Assembly: GCF_018882205.1 (NCBI RefSeq)
Contig: NZ_JACVOU010000001.1
Span: 186,001 to 250,000 of the forward strand
Source of the DNA: Polynucleobacter bastaniensis
Lineage (GTDB): Bacteria; Pseudomonadota; Gammaproteobacteria; Burkholderiales; Burkholderiaceae
DNA length: 64,000 nt
Reading direction: 5' to 3'
Positions within the stretch are counted from its first letter, which is position 1. Each line of letters opens with the position of its first letter. Made by a program: the position numbers and the translations under genes. The notes beneath the pieces were generated by a model. It had not been told where the DNA came from. It saw only the letters and a program-made list of their open reading frames with translations, and made no database searches. Below, piece after piece: positions 21,493-30,113 of this stretch.

Positions 21493-21713
21493 CGCTCCAG
21501 TTTCTTTACTAAACTTGCAGTGAGCTTGCTAGCAAACGGGCGATAAATCAAAATACAAATCATCGCTACTGGGTAGGCAATCACCCAAACCTCCAGCCAC
21601 ACCCAAAAAAAATCCCGTGCAAAACCTACGCGCACCAAAGTGGTAGCCAAGGTAATACTCAATGACATGAGTCCGCCCATGATGGCAGCAAAAATAAGAT
21701 TAGGAATATTCAT
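21489..21713 (-). CDS. DUF2798-like small membrane protein
   Basis: 74 residues with two membrane helices (about 5-28 and 38-58). FAAIMGGLMSLSITLATT and WLEVWVIAYPVA match the DUF2798 pattern. Function unknown. It is translationally coupled to the downstream lipoprotein gene. Confidence 0.75.
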   Translation of the reverse strand: MNIPNLIFAAIMGGLMSLSITLATTLVRVGFARDFFWVWLEVWVIAYPVAMICILIYRPFASKLTASLVKKLER

Positions 21714-21842
21714 CAGGATCTAATCATAGCGCCTTGACTGCTTAACTGTTATTCTGATCTGTGATCACTATTCCGCGCCCTAAATAGGGGAGTCTGCTGA
21801 GCAAGCTCAGAGGTTCATCATTCCAAGACTCTAGGAAACTAT

Positions 21843-22049
21843 ATGGCTGCTGGCCAAAATCAAAGAAACAGAAAAAACGACCCCATGGTGAGCAAAACTG
21901 GAAAAGCTAAATTGGGACCACTTAACCTGGCTCAACTCAGTAAATTGCTCGAATCGAGCACCAAGCCTAAAGAGAAGGCAAAGATACAGAGGGCGCTCAA
22001 TAAGCGCCCCCCGGTTGCGGTACCCGCTGAAACAAAAGTCGCAGCCTAA
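21843..22049 (+). CDS. Small basic protein, unknown function
   Basis: 68 residues, strongly basic (many Lys/Arg) with few hydrophobic residues except LGPLNLAQLSKLLESS. CTAGGAAACTAT before the ATG gives a ribosome binding site (AGGAA) and a terminator follows at 22062, so it is a real transcript unit. It may bind nucleic acid or the ribosome; that is a guess from charge only. Confidence 0.65.
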   Translation: MAAGQNQRNRKNDPMVSKTGKAKLGPLNLAQLSKLLESSTKPKEKAKIQRALNKRPPVAVPAETKVAA

Positions 22050-22061
22050 TCACTAAGTACT

Positions 22062-22089
22062 AAGCCCCGAAATTACCGGGGCTTTTTCT
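22062..22089 (+). terminator. Rho-independent terminator
   Basis: AAGCCCCG, loop AAATTAC, CGGGGCTTTTT: a GC stem followed by a T-run, just after the small basic protein gene and before the MOSC gene. Confidence 0.9.
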
Positions 22090-22108
22090 TATGTAATATG
22101 CTGTCAGC

Positions 22109-22615
22109 ATGAAAGCATCTCCTCAAGTTCACTCTATTTATATTGCTGCTCGAGCAGGCGAGATGATGGTGCAGCTTGCACAAGCTGAGATTATTGCTGG
22201 CGAAGGCATTGTGGGCGATCGCTACGCACTAGGTCTTGGTGCATTCTCTAAGACCAAGCTCAAGATACGCCATATTTCTCTCATTGCTCTCTCGGCCATA
22301 GAAAATGCTAATGTCCAATTACATACTAAACAGCAGACACCTTTTGGCGAGGGTGATACCCGAAGAAATCTGGTGATCAAAGGAATTTCTGAGGAGGAGT
22401 TAAATGGTCTCGTTGGACAGATTTTCTATTTAGGAGGTATCGCATTTAAAGGCACTGAATTGTGTGAGCCTTGTCAGAGACCGGCCAACTTGCTAAAAAG
22501 GCCCGACTTCATGCATGCTTTTGAGAATAGAGGTGGGCTCAGGGCAGAAGCGCTAGACTCTGGAACTATTAGCCATGGCGATTCGCTTACCTTCTCATCA
22601 GAACAAGAAAAATGA
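22109..22615 (+). CDS. MOSC domain protein
   Basis: 168 residues, a single MOSC domain as in molybdenum-cofactor sulfurase C-termini and YiiM-like proteins. GEGIVGDRYALG, RRNLVIKGIS and the conserved Cys region ELCEPCQRP are present. It probably handles a sulfur- or molybdopterin-linked group; the substrate is unknown. The stop overlaps the start of the following GNAT gene by 4 bp. Confidence 0.85.
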   Translation: MKASPQVHSIYIAARAGEMMVQLAQAEIIAGEGIVGDRYALGLGAFSKTKLKIRHISLIALSAIENANVQLHTKQQTPFGEGDTRRNLVIKGISEEELNGLVGQIFYLGGIAFKGTELCEPCQRPANLLKRPDFMHAFENRGGLRAEALDSGTISHGDSLTFSSEQEK

Positions 22616-23007
22616 TTACCTTTACCGAGCATGCAAGCATTAGTCCAGAACAGGCGATCGACCTCTATACCCGATCGACTCTCGGAGAGCGCCGCCCAAT
22701 CGATAGCGTTGAAACCTTTGCAGCGATGCTTGCCAATGCCAATCTCACCATTTCCGCATGGGATGGTGAAAAACTCATTGGAATCAGTCGTAGCCTGACA
22801 GACTTTGCCTATGTGGCTTATTTGGCTGACCTTGCTGTAGATGAACATTACCAGCGACAGGGAATAGGAAAGCAGCTCATTGAAGAAACTAAAGAGCGCT
22901 TAAAGCCTAGCTGCATGATTGTGCTGCTTGCAGCTCCGAAGGCAAATGCCTACTATGAGCACCTGGGCTTTGAGCACAATCCACGTGCCTGGACCATGAG
23001 AAAATAA
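22612..23007 (+). CDS. GNAT family N-acetyltransferase
   Basis: 131 residues, one GNAT fold. The acetyl-CoA binding motif A is LAVDEHYQRQGIGKQLIEE, and the end NAYYEHLGFEHN is typical. Substrate unknown. Coupled to the MOSC gene by a 4-bp overlap. Confidence 0.85.
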   Translation: MITFTEHASISPEQAIDLYTRSTLGERRPIDSVETFAAMLANANLTISAWDGEKLIGISRSLTDFAYVAYLADLAVDEHYQRQGIGKQLIEETKERLKPSCMIVLLAAPKANAYYEHLGFEHNPRAWTMRK

Positions 23008-23026
23008 TTCAACTGAATATCGCAAT

Positions 23027-23674
23027 ATGTCGACCACAAAACTCTGCCTCATCCGCCATGGTGAAACTACTTGGAATGCACAAAGACGCCTTCAAGGACA
23101 TACCGATATTCCCCTCAATACCAAAGGCGTTCAGCAGGCTAGCCAAATGGCACAGGCTATAAAAAATACAAAGCTCTCATTCAATGCTTTATATACCAGC
23201 GATCTTAAAAGAGCCGTCGACACTGCAAATGCTATTGTTGAATTATTTGGCGTAAAGGCAAGGGTGGATAGCGCCCTACGAGAGCGCCATTTTGGCGCAC
23301 TTCAAGGACTCATGATTCAAGAGGCGCCATTATTACAGCCAGCAATTTGGCAAGCTCATATTTCTCGCGACCTAGAACACGATCTCGATGGCGGTGAAAG
23401 TATTACGCAATTTGCATTACGCGTTCAAACTGTTTTAGACAAGATACAAGAGCAGCATTCAGGCCAAACGATTTTGCTTGTGAGTCATGGTGGTACCCTC
23501 GACATGGTGTATCGAATTGCTAGCAAGCAAGCCTTAAGGACTGAGCGGGTTGCCTCAGTGCCAAATGCTTCATTCAATTGGATTACCCATCAGGAAGGTG
23601 AGGGCTGGTCAGTTGAGAGATGGGCTGACACGCGTCATCTCGAAGATTCCGCCTTAGAAGGCGTAGACCTCTAA
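23027..23674 (+). CDS. Histidine phosphatase (phosphoglycerate mutase superfamily)
   Basis: 215 residues. The phosphohistidine motif LIRHGETTWN is at residues 7-16, the second Arg/Glu set in YTSDLKRAVDTA and ALRERHFG, and the distal His in LVSHGGTLDM. It may be a CobC/GpmB-like phosphatase; no cobalamin genes are nearby, so a general sugar-phosphate or phosphoglycerate role is possible. A terminator follows directly. Confidence 0.88.
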   Translation: MSTTKLCLIRHGETTWNAQRRLQGHTDIPLNTKGVQQASQMAQAIKNTKLSFNALYTSDLKRAVDTANAIVELFGVKARVDSALRERHFGALQGLMIQEAPLLQPAIWQAHISRDLEHDLDGGESITQFALRVQTVLDKIQEQHSGQTILLVSHGGTLDMVYRIASKQALRTERVASVPNASFNWITHQEGEGWSVERWADTRHLEDSALEGVDL

Positions 23675-23676
23675 AC

Positions 23677-23702
23677 AAAAAATCGCCCTTAGGTGACTTT
23701 TT
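23677..23702. terminator. Bidirectional terminator
   Basis: AAAAAATCGCC, loop CTTA, GGTGACTTTTT with one G-T pair. It lies between the convergent phosphatase gene and the broken small gene at 23719-23958. Confidence 0.75.
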
Positions 23703-23718
23703 GTTTTTTAAATAAGGT

Positions 23719-23958
23719 TTACTTTCTGATGTGAGCATGACGGGCGGCATCTTGTGACATGCCCTCACCCTTTGACTTATCTTCAAGCGCCTCTTTTTCT
23801 GCGGTAATTTCTTTACGGCGCTCTTTGCAAGAACCAGCGATCTCTTACAAAGCTTTACGAGCACTTGCTGCAGAGGCTTTGACTCCTTTTCCGTGAAACT
23901 TTTCATTTTCTGATTGGTACATCTCAAATGCAGCCATTAGCTTGTCATGATGGGACAT
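23719..23958 (-). pseudogene. Small Lys-rich protein gene with in-frame stop
   Basis: An 80-codon frame starting ATG at 23958 (MSHHDKLMAAFEMYQSENE) and ending TAA at 23719-23721. It is interrupted after KASAASARKAL by TAA at 23845-23847; the frame then continues as EIAGSCKERRKEI to GMSQDAARHAHIRK. A single C-to-T change of CAA (Gln) would create this stop. AAGGAAAAAT before the ATG gives a ribosome binding site. The family is not known to me; the composition is basic and helical. It could be a true nonsense allele or a sequence error. Confidence 0.65.
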
Positions 23959-24031
23959 ATTTTTCCTTATAAATTATTGAAATAATCGACTTAAGAAACA
24001 CCTTAACCCAATATATTGAAATTGCTTTAAT

Positions 24032-24784
24032 TTATTGTGTCCAGCGATTAATAATGGCTTTTAACTTCTCTGGTCCGATCTCAGCAAGATATAGATTAAA
24101 GTCATCGCGCAACTTAGAGTCTTTTTTGAAGGCAAATCCGAGATTATCAAACCCAACAACTTGGTAGCTGCTGCTTACTGGGAGGTTTAAGGTTTTTTGA
24201 TAATTAACCAGCATTACGTTATCAACAAATACCAAATCTACATTGCCATTTTGCAATGCAAGCAAGGCTTCGGTTGGCGAAGGATATAGTTTTACTTGCT
24301 CAACTGAGTAATAGCCTTTTGGCTGCAATACATTTTTTACATAATCATCAAATACACTTCCTGTTGGATAGGCAATTGTGTACTTACTGAGCTGTGATAA
24401 ATCAGTTATTTTGATATTACGGTTTTTTAAACCTATCAACTGCCAGGTGCTAGTGAAGTATGGATTAGAAAAATCCATCACCTCTTTGCGCTTGTCTGTA
24501 ATAGAGATTCCAGAGAATGCCACATCAGCTTGGCCACTAGTTACAGCGCCCAGCATGCCAAGCCAATCGTAAGCTGTTATCTTAAATGTACAACCTCGTG
24601 ACTTACAGTAGCCTTCAAATATCTCTAAGTCTACGCCTAAGTATTTCCCATCTTTTTCAAACAGCATTGGGGGAATCGCGGGTGATATGGCAACCTTAAT
24701 TAGGTTGGATGGTTCTTCTTTAGAGCATCCGCTAAGAAGAAGTAGGCCAAGTAACAGGGTTGTAAGGATACGTTCAAGTCTCAT
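24032..24784 (-). CDS. Amino-acid-type ABC solute-binding lipoprotein (family 3)
   Basis: 250 residues from the ATG at 24784 (MRLERILTTLLLGLLLLSGCS); the longer frame adds 13 codons. Lipobox LSGC, so a periplasmic lipoprotein. The family-3 fold is shown by YLGVDLEIFEGYCK, GQADVAFSGISITDKRKEVMDFSNPY and FVDNVMLVNYQ. It probably binds a polar amino acid. No permease or ATPase gene is adjacent, so it works with a transporter elsewhere or has a sensing role. Confidence 0.85.
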   Translation of the reverse strand: MRLERILTTLLLGLLLLSGCSKEEPSNLIKVAISPAIPPMLFEKDGKYLGVDLEIFEGYCKSRGCTFKITAYDWLGMLGAVTSGQADVAFSGISITDKRKEVMDFSNPYFTSTWQLIGLKNRNIKITDLSQLSKYTIAYPTGSVFDDYVKNVLQPKGYYSVEQVKLYPSPTEALLALQNGNVDLVFVDNVMLVNYQKTLNLPVSSSYQVVGFDNLGFAFKKDSKLRDDFNLYLAEIGPEKLKAIINRWTQ

Positions 24785-24902
24785 AGTATTTTCAAGTTTT
24801 ATTTGATTGAACGATCTTATCAAGAATTGAATCTAACAATACCATCAGGGTATTACTTTTTAACTCTGCAGCTTTTCCGCATTTCGATTAGTGAAAAACC
24901 CA

Positions 24903-24932
24903 ATAAAAAACCCGCATACACGGGGCTTTTTA
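24903..24932 (-). terminator. Likely terminator downstream of the phasin gene
   Basis: AAAAAACCCGCATACACGGG then GCTTTTTA: a short CCCG/CGGG stem between A- and T-runs, 20 bp past the restored phasin stop at 24951. Confidence 0.6.
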
Positions 24933-24950
24933 TCTGAAGCGATCTACCGA

Positions 24951-25509
24951 TTACTTGGTGCGACTTTTTGTTGCCTTAGGAGTCTGGCCAAATTGACCCT
25001 GTGCGCTCTTCATTGCAGTTTCTACACTTTTTCTCAAAGTTTGCAAAAGCATCTTGAGTGCTTGAACGTACTTGGTCAAAGTTTTGCATTGCCGTATTGA
25101 ATGTGGAGGTAAAGGAGCTGACATACGCCTCTGACCCTGCAGGCGCCTTTGATGTAGCAGCAGCTACAAAACTCTTTAGATCATCTTGTGATTGATTGAT
25201 GGCAGCTTCTACAGCTTCAACTAACTCTTGGTTACCACGGCGCAGTACTGCAGCAACTTTTTTCTGGTACTCGGCAACTTCAGCGACGGCCTTTTGTACC
25301 TCTGGGCTTTGCAGAAGATCTAAGGCTGCTTTTGCATCTTTACCCTTCATTAGCTCGGCTGCTTTAGCTTGTGCATTTGCAACGGCTTGTTGTGCAGCCT
25401 GGTAATTGATTTCTGTTAACTCTTGAGCATTTTCAAGGGCAGTTTGGCCTAGTGCACGTGCACTTTCTGCGGTTTTAGTTTGGTTTTCTATAAATTGGTT
25501 TTTGAACAT
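24951..25509 (-). CDS. Phasin family protein with a 3' frameshift
   Basis: Coats polyhydroxyalkanoate granules. The start is ATG 25509 (MFKNQFIENQTKTAES) after GGGA; the frame is helical with KDAKAALDLLQSPEVQKAVAE. As given, the frame shifts at an A5 run (25028-25032) and ends in an odd tail, EKKCRNCNEERTGSIWPDS, with the stop at 24976. Removing one A restores EKSVETAMKSAQGQFGQTP...KATKSRTK with the stop at 24951, which is the normal phasin tail. I annotate to the restored stop. A sequencing error or a genuine slip allele are both possible. Confidence 0.88.
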
Positions 25510-25640
25510 GATTTTTCCCATTAATTGGTTAATTGTTGCACTGCACCATATTAACGGCTTATTTTGGGCTTGGCAAGGAAATATTGCTGCAAAGCAACAT
25601 TTTATTTCCTAAAGGGCAAATAAATCCGCCCCGAGAACAA

Positions 25641-26201
25641 TTAAGCGGCTCTATTTTTTAAATAGTCAATCACCCAGACCGGATCGCTTTCGCTTGGAAA
25701 GATGGGGTAGTGAACAGCTTCGATCACGCCATCATTTGCAATCAGGGTGATGCGCTTTAATAGCGTCATTCCGGCAGCAACAAAGGTGGGCAAGCGCAAA
25801 GCTTCTTGAAATCGATAATCTTCATCACTTATTACTGAAAATGGCAAATGCAAACGATCCGCCATCTCTTGTTGATATTCCGTGGATTGAACGCTTAGAC
25901 CCACAACATCCGCGCCAAGCGACCGAAGCTCTTGATAGTGATCCCTAAATGAGCAGCTTTGTGGGGTACATCCTCTTGCTCCCGGGATTTGATCCCATCC
26001 ATCGGGCAAAGGAACATTGGGCTGACCTGTCATTGGGTAGCAGTAAATCACTAAACGACCCTTAATCTCGCTGAGATTCAGTAGGCCTTGAGCCGTTGTT
26101 ACCAGGGAAAAAGCTGGCAAGCGCATACCCACCAAGTGATCTGCAGCCCCATCATCTTGAGGGATAGGTAAGTCGGCAGGTAATTGATTGAGATTTGTCA
26201 T
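25641..26201 (-). CDS. Peroxiredoxin (AhpC/TSA superfamily)
   Basis: 186 residues. A thioredoxin-like fold with the redox motif GARGCTPQSCSFRDHY: peroxidatic and possibly resolving Cys are four residues apart. VVGLSVQSTEYQQEMADRLHLPFSVISD is typical of the family. It reduces peroxides in the cytoplasm. Neighbours include Dps and SodC nearby, so this part of the window is rich in oxidative-stress genes. Confidence 0.87.
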   Translation of the reverse strand: MTNLNQLPADLPIPQDDGAADHLVGMRLPAFSLVTTAQGLLNLSEIKGRLVIYCYPMTGQPNVPLPDGWDQIPGARGCTPQSCSFRDHYQELRSLGADVVGLSVQSTEYQQEMADRLHLPFSVISDEDYRFQEALRLPTFVAAGMTLLKRITLIANDGVIEAVHYPIFPSESDPVWVIDYLKNRAA

Positions 26202-26231
26202 AAATGTAATCTTAGCTTACTAAGCCATGGC

Positions 26232-26799
26232 CTATCTACAAGTCTTTAGAGGCACTGATTTCTTCAATGATGCGAGCTCGGCCATTGACTCAAACTGTCG
26301 ACGCAAGATATTTTTAATGAAGTATTCGATTACTACTGATGGCACTAAGGAATTTGGTTCAATTTGGGCATCGTACTTAAAGGTGGTGAAATCCTTCTCA
26401 AAAAAATAGCCGCCAACTTCCCTTGTAATACTTTGTGTCTCCGCTGAATTGCTCAAAAAGTAATGTTTTGTTGGGGATTTCTACATACTCAAACTCAGAG
26501 CGCATTTCAAATGGGATGAATAGAATTCTTTCCTCAAGCAAGCGAACGACCTTCACTTTATTGCCTGACCTAAACAGCACTTTTGAATCGACCACTCCAG
26601 GTAGATTTTTAGCGCTCTCATAGTCAGTAATGAATGCAAAGGCTTCACAAAGCGTGATCGGCACCTCATAACTTGCGTTCACCTGAAAGCGATCACCAGC
26701 TCTCGTAACAGAAACTTTTAAGTCATACGCACTTGATGACTCTTGCGCAAGGACAATGCCGCACGATGCAATTAGAACAATATAGAGGAGCTGCTTCAT
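26232..26799 (-). pseudogene. Secreted SRPBCC (RatA/cyclase-like) protein, frameshifted
   Basis: A signal peptide (MKQLLYIVLIASCGIVLAQ) precedes a START/polyketide-cyclase-like fold (VPITLCEAFAFITDYESAKNLPG). The first frame stops at 26398 after GSWRLFF. The missing rest, EKDFTTFKYDAQIEPNSLVP to the C-terminus SLKKSVPLKTCR, continues in another frame. The switch point is an A7 run at 26400-26406; six bases would restore a single gene of about 188 codons. Function unknown; the family binds hydrophobic ligands. Confidence 0.8.
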
Positions 26800-26827
26800 G
26801 CTGGGAGTTTAACGGTATCAAAGTGAG

Positions 26828-27346
26828 CTACTTACGAATGCCATCTAGTTTTTCACTTAAAGCCTCAACAGCCTTTGTTAAACCGAACAGCTCTTTTTCT
26901 TTCAACAATTCAATTTTTTGGTGCAAGAGTTCAATCTCTAGCTCTGCCTTCACGTTGACTTCAAAATCATTGCTGGCCTGTTGACGATCTATTTCTGAAA
27001 GTCGATTCTGACTCATCATGATTGCTGGAGCGGTATAGGCAGCCTGAAAAGATAGCATTAAATTTAGCAAAATAAATGGGTAGGGATCCCATGCATTTGT
27101 GTTGTTCATTGAGTTGTAAGCGATCCAAACAAAGATACATGCACTTTGAACTAGGATAAATTTCCATGAGCCTACCGTTTTTGCAACAACATCAGAAATT
27201 TTCTGGCCAGTCGTTAACCCTGGAGTGTAAGCTTGAATATGACTTGAGATGTTGCGAGGGAAGCCTTTGCGATGCTTTCGCCTATGCTCCCGAAGGGACT
27301 CTAGAATTTGTAGCTCTTCAGTGGTGGGTGCAGTAATGGTGGTCAT
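26828..27346 (-). CDS. DUF1003 membrane protein
   Basis: 172 residues. Two membrane helices (about 62-82 and 92-112) with the hallmark NAWDPYPFILLNLMLSFQAA and PAIMMSQNR, then a C-terminal coiled coil (about 125-165). Inner membrane, function unknown. A perfect 14-bp inverted repeat lies 44 bp upstream of its start. Confidence 0.88.
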   Translation of the reverse strand: MTTITAPTTEELQILESLREHRRKHRKGFPRNISSHIQAYTPGLTTGQKISDVVAKTVGSWKFILVQSACIFVWIAYNSMNNTNAWDPYPFILLNLMLSFQAAYTAPAIMMSQNRLSEIDRQQASNDFEVNVKAELEIELLHQKIELLKEKELFGLTKAVEALSEKLDGIRK

Positions 27347-27389
27347 AGTCCCTCGCTTTATCTGACTACTTTACGCTCATCGAGGAGAC

Positions 27390-27423
27390 TGTAGATTCAG
27401 CATCCTGGAATGCTGAATCTACA
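27390..27423. repeat. Perfect 14-bp inverted repeat
   Basis: TGTAGATTCAGCAT, loop CCTGGA, ATGCTGAATCTACA. It lies between the dehalogenase 3' end and the DUF1003 start, with no T-run on either side. It may be an operator or an mRNA hairpin; I see no second copy in the window. Confidence 0.6.
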
Positions 27424-27450
27424 CCGCTTACCTTCATTCAAAGCTAAGTA

Positions 27451-28134
27451 TTAAATGACTTCCAATACCTTGCTTAAGGAGTTGCCCTCATAATTTGGCA
27501 TATCACCAATTTCTTCAAAAGGGTGACCTAGGCGATTAACCCAAAATACATCAAATCCATACCACTTAGCCGCTAGAGCATCCCAGGCGTTGCTCGATAC
27601 AAAGAGAACTTCTTCCCTCTTTACAGGAAATGCTTTAAGTAAAAGTCCATATGCCTGAGGATCTGTTTTAAATTGGCGTACATCCTCAATGGTTACAACT
27701 TGATCTAGATAGGGCTTCAAGCCATTGCTATCCACTACAGTAGCGAGCATCTCTCTACTGCCGTTAGACAAGATAGCCGTAGATAAACCTTTTTCTTTAA
27801 TAGTTTTTACAACCTTCAAGCTATCCTCAAAACCAGTGAGCTTGGCATATTGATCCATCAGTCGCTTTTCATATTCTGGCGTGAGATTCAAACTCATCCG
27901 CTTACAGATATAGCGCAAAGAACGAATGGTCAATTCCCAAAATGGCAGATAGTGCTTACTACCACCAGGATTGGGATCACTCATTGTTACTAGGCGCGTG
28001 TATTCAATTTGGCGATCTCGCCACATTAAAGCAAATGCCTCGCCATGCCCAGGGAATAATTCTTCTGCCAACTGGCTCATAGAGTAGACATCAAACAGCG
28101 TTCCATAAGCATCAAAGGCGATTAGCTTGTACAT
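27451..28134 (-). CDS. Haloacid dehalogenase type II (L-2-haloacid dehalogenase)
   Basis: 227 residues, HAD superfamily. Nucleophile Asp in IAFDAYGTLFDV (Asp at about 8), motif II ILSNGSREML, Lys in QFKTDPQAYG and the SSNAWDALAAKWYGF signature that marks the L-2-haloacid subgroup. Hydrolyses 2-haloalkanoates to hydroxyacids with inversion. It stands alone, and the natural substrate in this organism may differ. Confidence 0.9.
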   Translation of the reverse strand: MYKLIAFDAYGTLFDVYSMSQLAEELFPGHGEAFALMWRDRQIEYTRLVTMSDPNPGGSKHYLPFWELTIRSLRYICKRMSLNLTPEYEKRLMDQYAKLTGFEDSLKVVKTIKEKGLSTAILSNGSREMLATVVDSNGLKPYLDQVVTIEDVRQFKTDPQAYGLLLKAFPVKREEVLFVSSNAWDALAAKWYGFDVFWVNRLGHPFEEIGDMPNYEGNSLSKVLEVI

Positions 28135-28218
28135 AATTTGTCCTATATTTTTTATTATGAATATCTATTGTTGTTTAAAAGGAGGTCTCTGAAGCAAAGC
28201 ATTAAACCTGAAAATGAG

Positions 28219-28249
28219 AAAACCACCCGGAGGTGGTTTTTCTTTTTTT
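28219..28249. terminator. Rho-independent terminator downstream of sodC
   Basis: AAAACCACC, loop CGGA, GGTGGTTTT, followed on the plus strand by TCTTTTTTT. It lies 25 bp past the sodC stop and can work on both strands. Confidence 0.85.
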
Positions 28250-28273
28250 ACTAATCTAAGGCTAGGGGCAATA

Positions 28274-28798
28274 CTATTTAATCAGGCCGCATGCAATTCT
28301 TGGGCCTGAGTTGCCCGCTGGTTGTGATTTATAATCATCTGGATCACGATGCACAACAACAGATTTTCCTAAAATACCAGTTGGCCCATTATTCACAGTA
28401 AAGCCACTTAGCTTTGCAGAGTAAGTGGCATTACCATTGGCATCTGATTTGATGTTTGGCATATCTCCAGCATGATTGGCTCCACTTCCGGGCATTCCAT
28501 GCGATTTTGTGTCTGGATTGAAGTGGCCACCTGCGCTAGTAGCATCAGGGGCAGAGCAATCTCCTTTTTCATGAACATGAAATCCTTGCTCAGCATTTGG
28601 CTTTAATCCAGTAAAGTTTCCGGTCACCAAAACATCATGCCCTTGCCATACAAAATTTACTGTGCCTTTTGTATTTGAGCCTGAGCGCGAATCTAAGCTA
28701 GCGGACGCTTTTTGACCGGTACCTTGCTCCATTGACTGGCAGGCTGTCAGCAACAAAACTGACGCGGCGCCAGCTAATAGAGAAATTTTTTTAATCAT
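28274..28798 (-). CDS. sodC: Cu/Zn superoxide dismutase, lipoprotein
   Basis: 174 residues. Lipobox LLTAC (Cys at about 20) anchors it in the envelope. Metal-site motifs are GFHVHEKGDC, AGGHFNPDTKSHGMP and VVHRDPDDY; the disulfide partner is the Cys of RIACG near the C-terminus. It removes superoxide in the periplasm. Confidence 0.95.
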   Translation of the reverse strand: MIKKISLLAGAASVLLLTACQSMEQGTGQKASASLDSRSGSNTKGTVNFVWQGHDVLVTGNFTGLKPNAEQGFHVHEKGDCSAPDATSAGGHFNPDTKSHGMPGSGANHAGDMPNIKSDANGNATYSAKLSGFTVNNGPTGILGKSVVVHRDPDDYKSQPAGNSGPRIACGLIK

Positions 28799-28923
28799 GG
28801 TTTGCCTCTTTTTGTTTATATAAACTCAGAATAGATCTTGTGGTGACACTCTTCAACTAAAACAAAAACCTTACTGGCAGTAGTCTTATTGACTTACTCT
28901 GCCCAAGGGTATGAATTCAAATG

Positions 28924-28944
28924 AAAAACCACCCGCAGGTGGCT
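28924..28944 (-). terminator. Terminator downstream of the COG4315 lipoprotein gene
   Basis: CCACC, loop CGCA, GGTGG, with an A-run on the left that becomes a T-run on the minus strand, about 60 bp past the stop at 29005. Confidence 0.7.
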
Positions 28945-29004
28945 GTTCATAGCGGCTCAGAACAAAGTCGGCTAGTGCCAGCTATGCTTGGACCTAAAAC
29001 TTTT

Positions 29005-29400
29005 TTACATCTTGATAATGCGCCAAGCACCTTCTGAGCGACCATCACCAGTTTTATCGCCTGGCTTGACATCTTTTACATAGAAATACAAAGGCATGCC
29101 GTTAAACGCTAACTGCTTTTTGCCATCATCGCGGGTAATCACTGAATAAGCACCAGCAACAGCCGGGCTACCTTCCACCAATAGTGGTGGCCAATTGCTT
29201 GCGCACATACCATTACAAACTGACTTGCCTGAACCAACGACATCCTTGCTAAAGGTATACAAGGTCATACTATTATTACCAGCCAATACACCATCGTTTG
29301 CCTTAGTAAATGGCGCCAACGCTACTCCGGTCATTGATGCACAGGCTGCCAAAGTAGCTGTAGCCACCAATGCTATTAATACACTTTTTATACGGTCCAT
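29005..29400 (-). CDS. COG4315-type lipoprotein
   Basis: 131 residues from the ATG at 29400, with GGGAG as ribosome binding site; the open frame adds 25 unlikely codons. Lipobox LAAC (Cys at about 20). The repeated pattern LYTFSKD and LYFYVKD with CNGMCASNWPPL matches the secreted repeat family of unknown function. Envelope lipoprotein; role unknown. Confidence 0.85.
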   Translation of the reverse strand: MDRIKSVLIALVATATLAACASMTGVALAPFTKANDGVLAGNNSMTLYTFSKDVVGSGKSVCNGMCASNWPPLLVEGSPAVAGAYSVITRDDGKKQLAFNGMPLYFYVKDVKPGDKTGDGRSEGAWRIIKM

Positions 29401-29510
29401 GCTTACTCCCTTTTGGTTGATAAGATACTTTAACCCTAATTTTGGTCTCTCGCTTTGAATCAGGCTGACTAGCAATTACATAGATAAAAACAAGCTAAAG
29501 GTGTTTATAT

Positions 29511-30113
29511 TCAGAAATGGTTTTCGATAATCATTTCTGTCCTAGGAATAAATCCTGGTTTTGGCCAGGCTGGCTTTATCCCTTTGCCGATTACTAGCAT
29601 GGCGGCAATATCATGGTCTTTTGGTAAACGAATCAACTCTGCAACCTTGTCAAAATCAAAGCCTACCATTGGGCAAGAGTCATAACCCATTGCTTTAGCA
29701 GAAAGCATCATTGTTTGAAGCATGATCCCCGCAGAACGCATTGCCTCATCTCTCTGCAATTGCTCTTTGCCAGAGTAGAAGGGATGAATCCAAGGCACCA
29801 ATATATCTTGAGCTTCCTTGGGTGCATTTACCCAGTATCTCGCAGGATCCTTTTCCCAAGCCTTGATATCGACAGTGACTACAAACAGCAAAGATGCTTC
29901 GGTGACTTGAGCTTGATCGTGAGCAGCCTCTTTTAGCTTCGCCCTCAGAGCTTTATCAGTAACATTAACCAAACGCCAGTGCTGGATATTAAAAGATGAT
30001 GGGGCCTGCATAGCTAACTCGAGTAGCTGCTCTGTCTCTTGCTGAGTCAATTGATGATTGGGGTCGAAAGACTTTATGGCTCTACGCTCGCGAATTGCGT
30101 CAAATGTATTCAT
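29511..30113 (-). CDS. Nitroreductase family FMN oxidoreductase
   Basis: 200 residues. The FMN-binding opening IRERRAIKSFDP and PSSFNIQHWRLV are typical, as is the late GKGIKPAWPKPGFI. NAD(P)H-dependent reduction of nitro or quinone compounds. Divergent from dps. Confidence 0.9.
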   Translation of the reverse strand: MNTFDAIRERRAIKSFDPNHQLTQQETEQLLELAMQAPSSFNIQHWRLVNVTDKALRAKLKEAAHDQAQVTEASLLFVVTVDIKAWEKDPARYWVNAPKEAQDILVPWIHPFYSGKEQLQRDEAMRSAGIMLQTMMLSAKAMGYDSCPMVGFDFDKVAELIRLPKDHDIAAMLVIGKGIKPAWPKPGFIPRTEMIIENHF

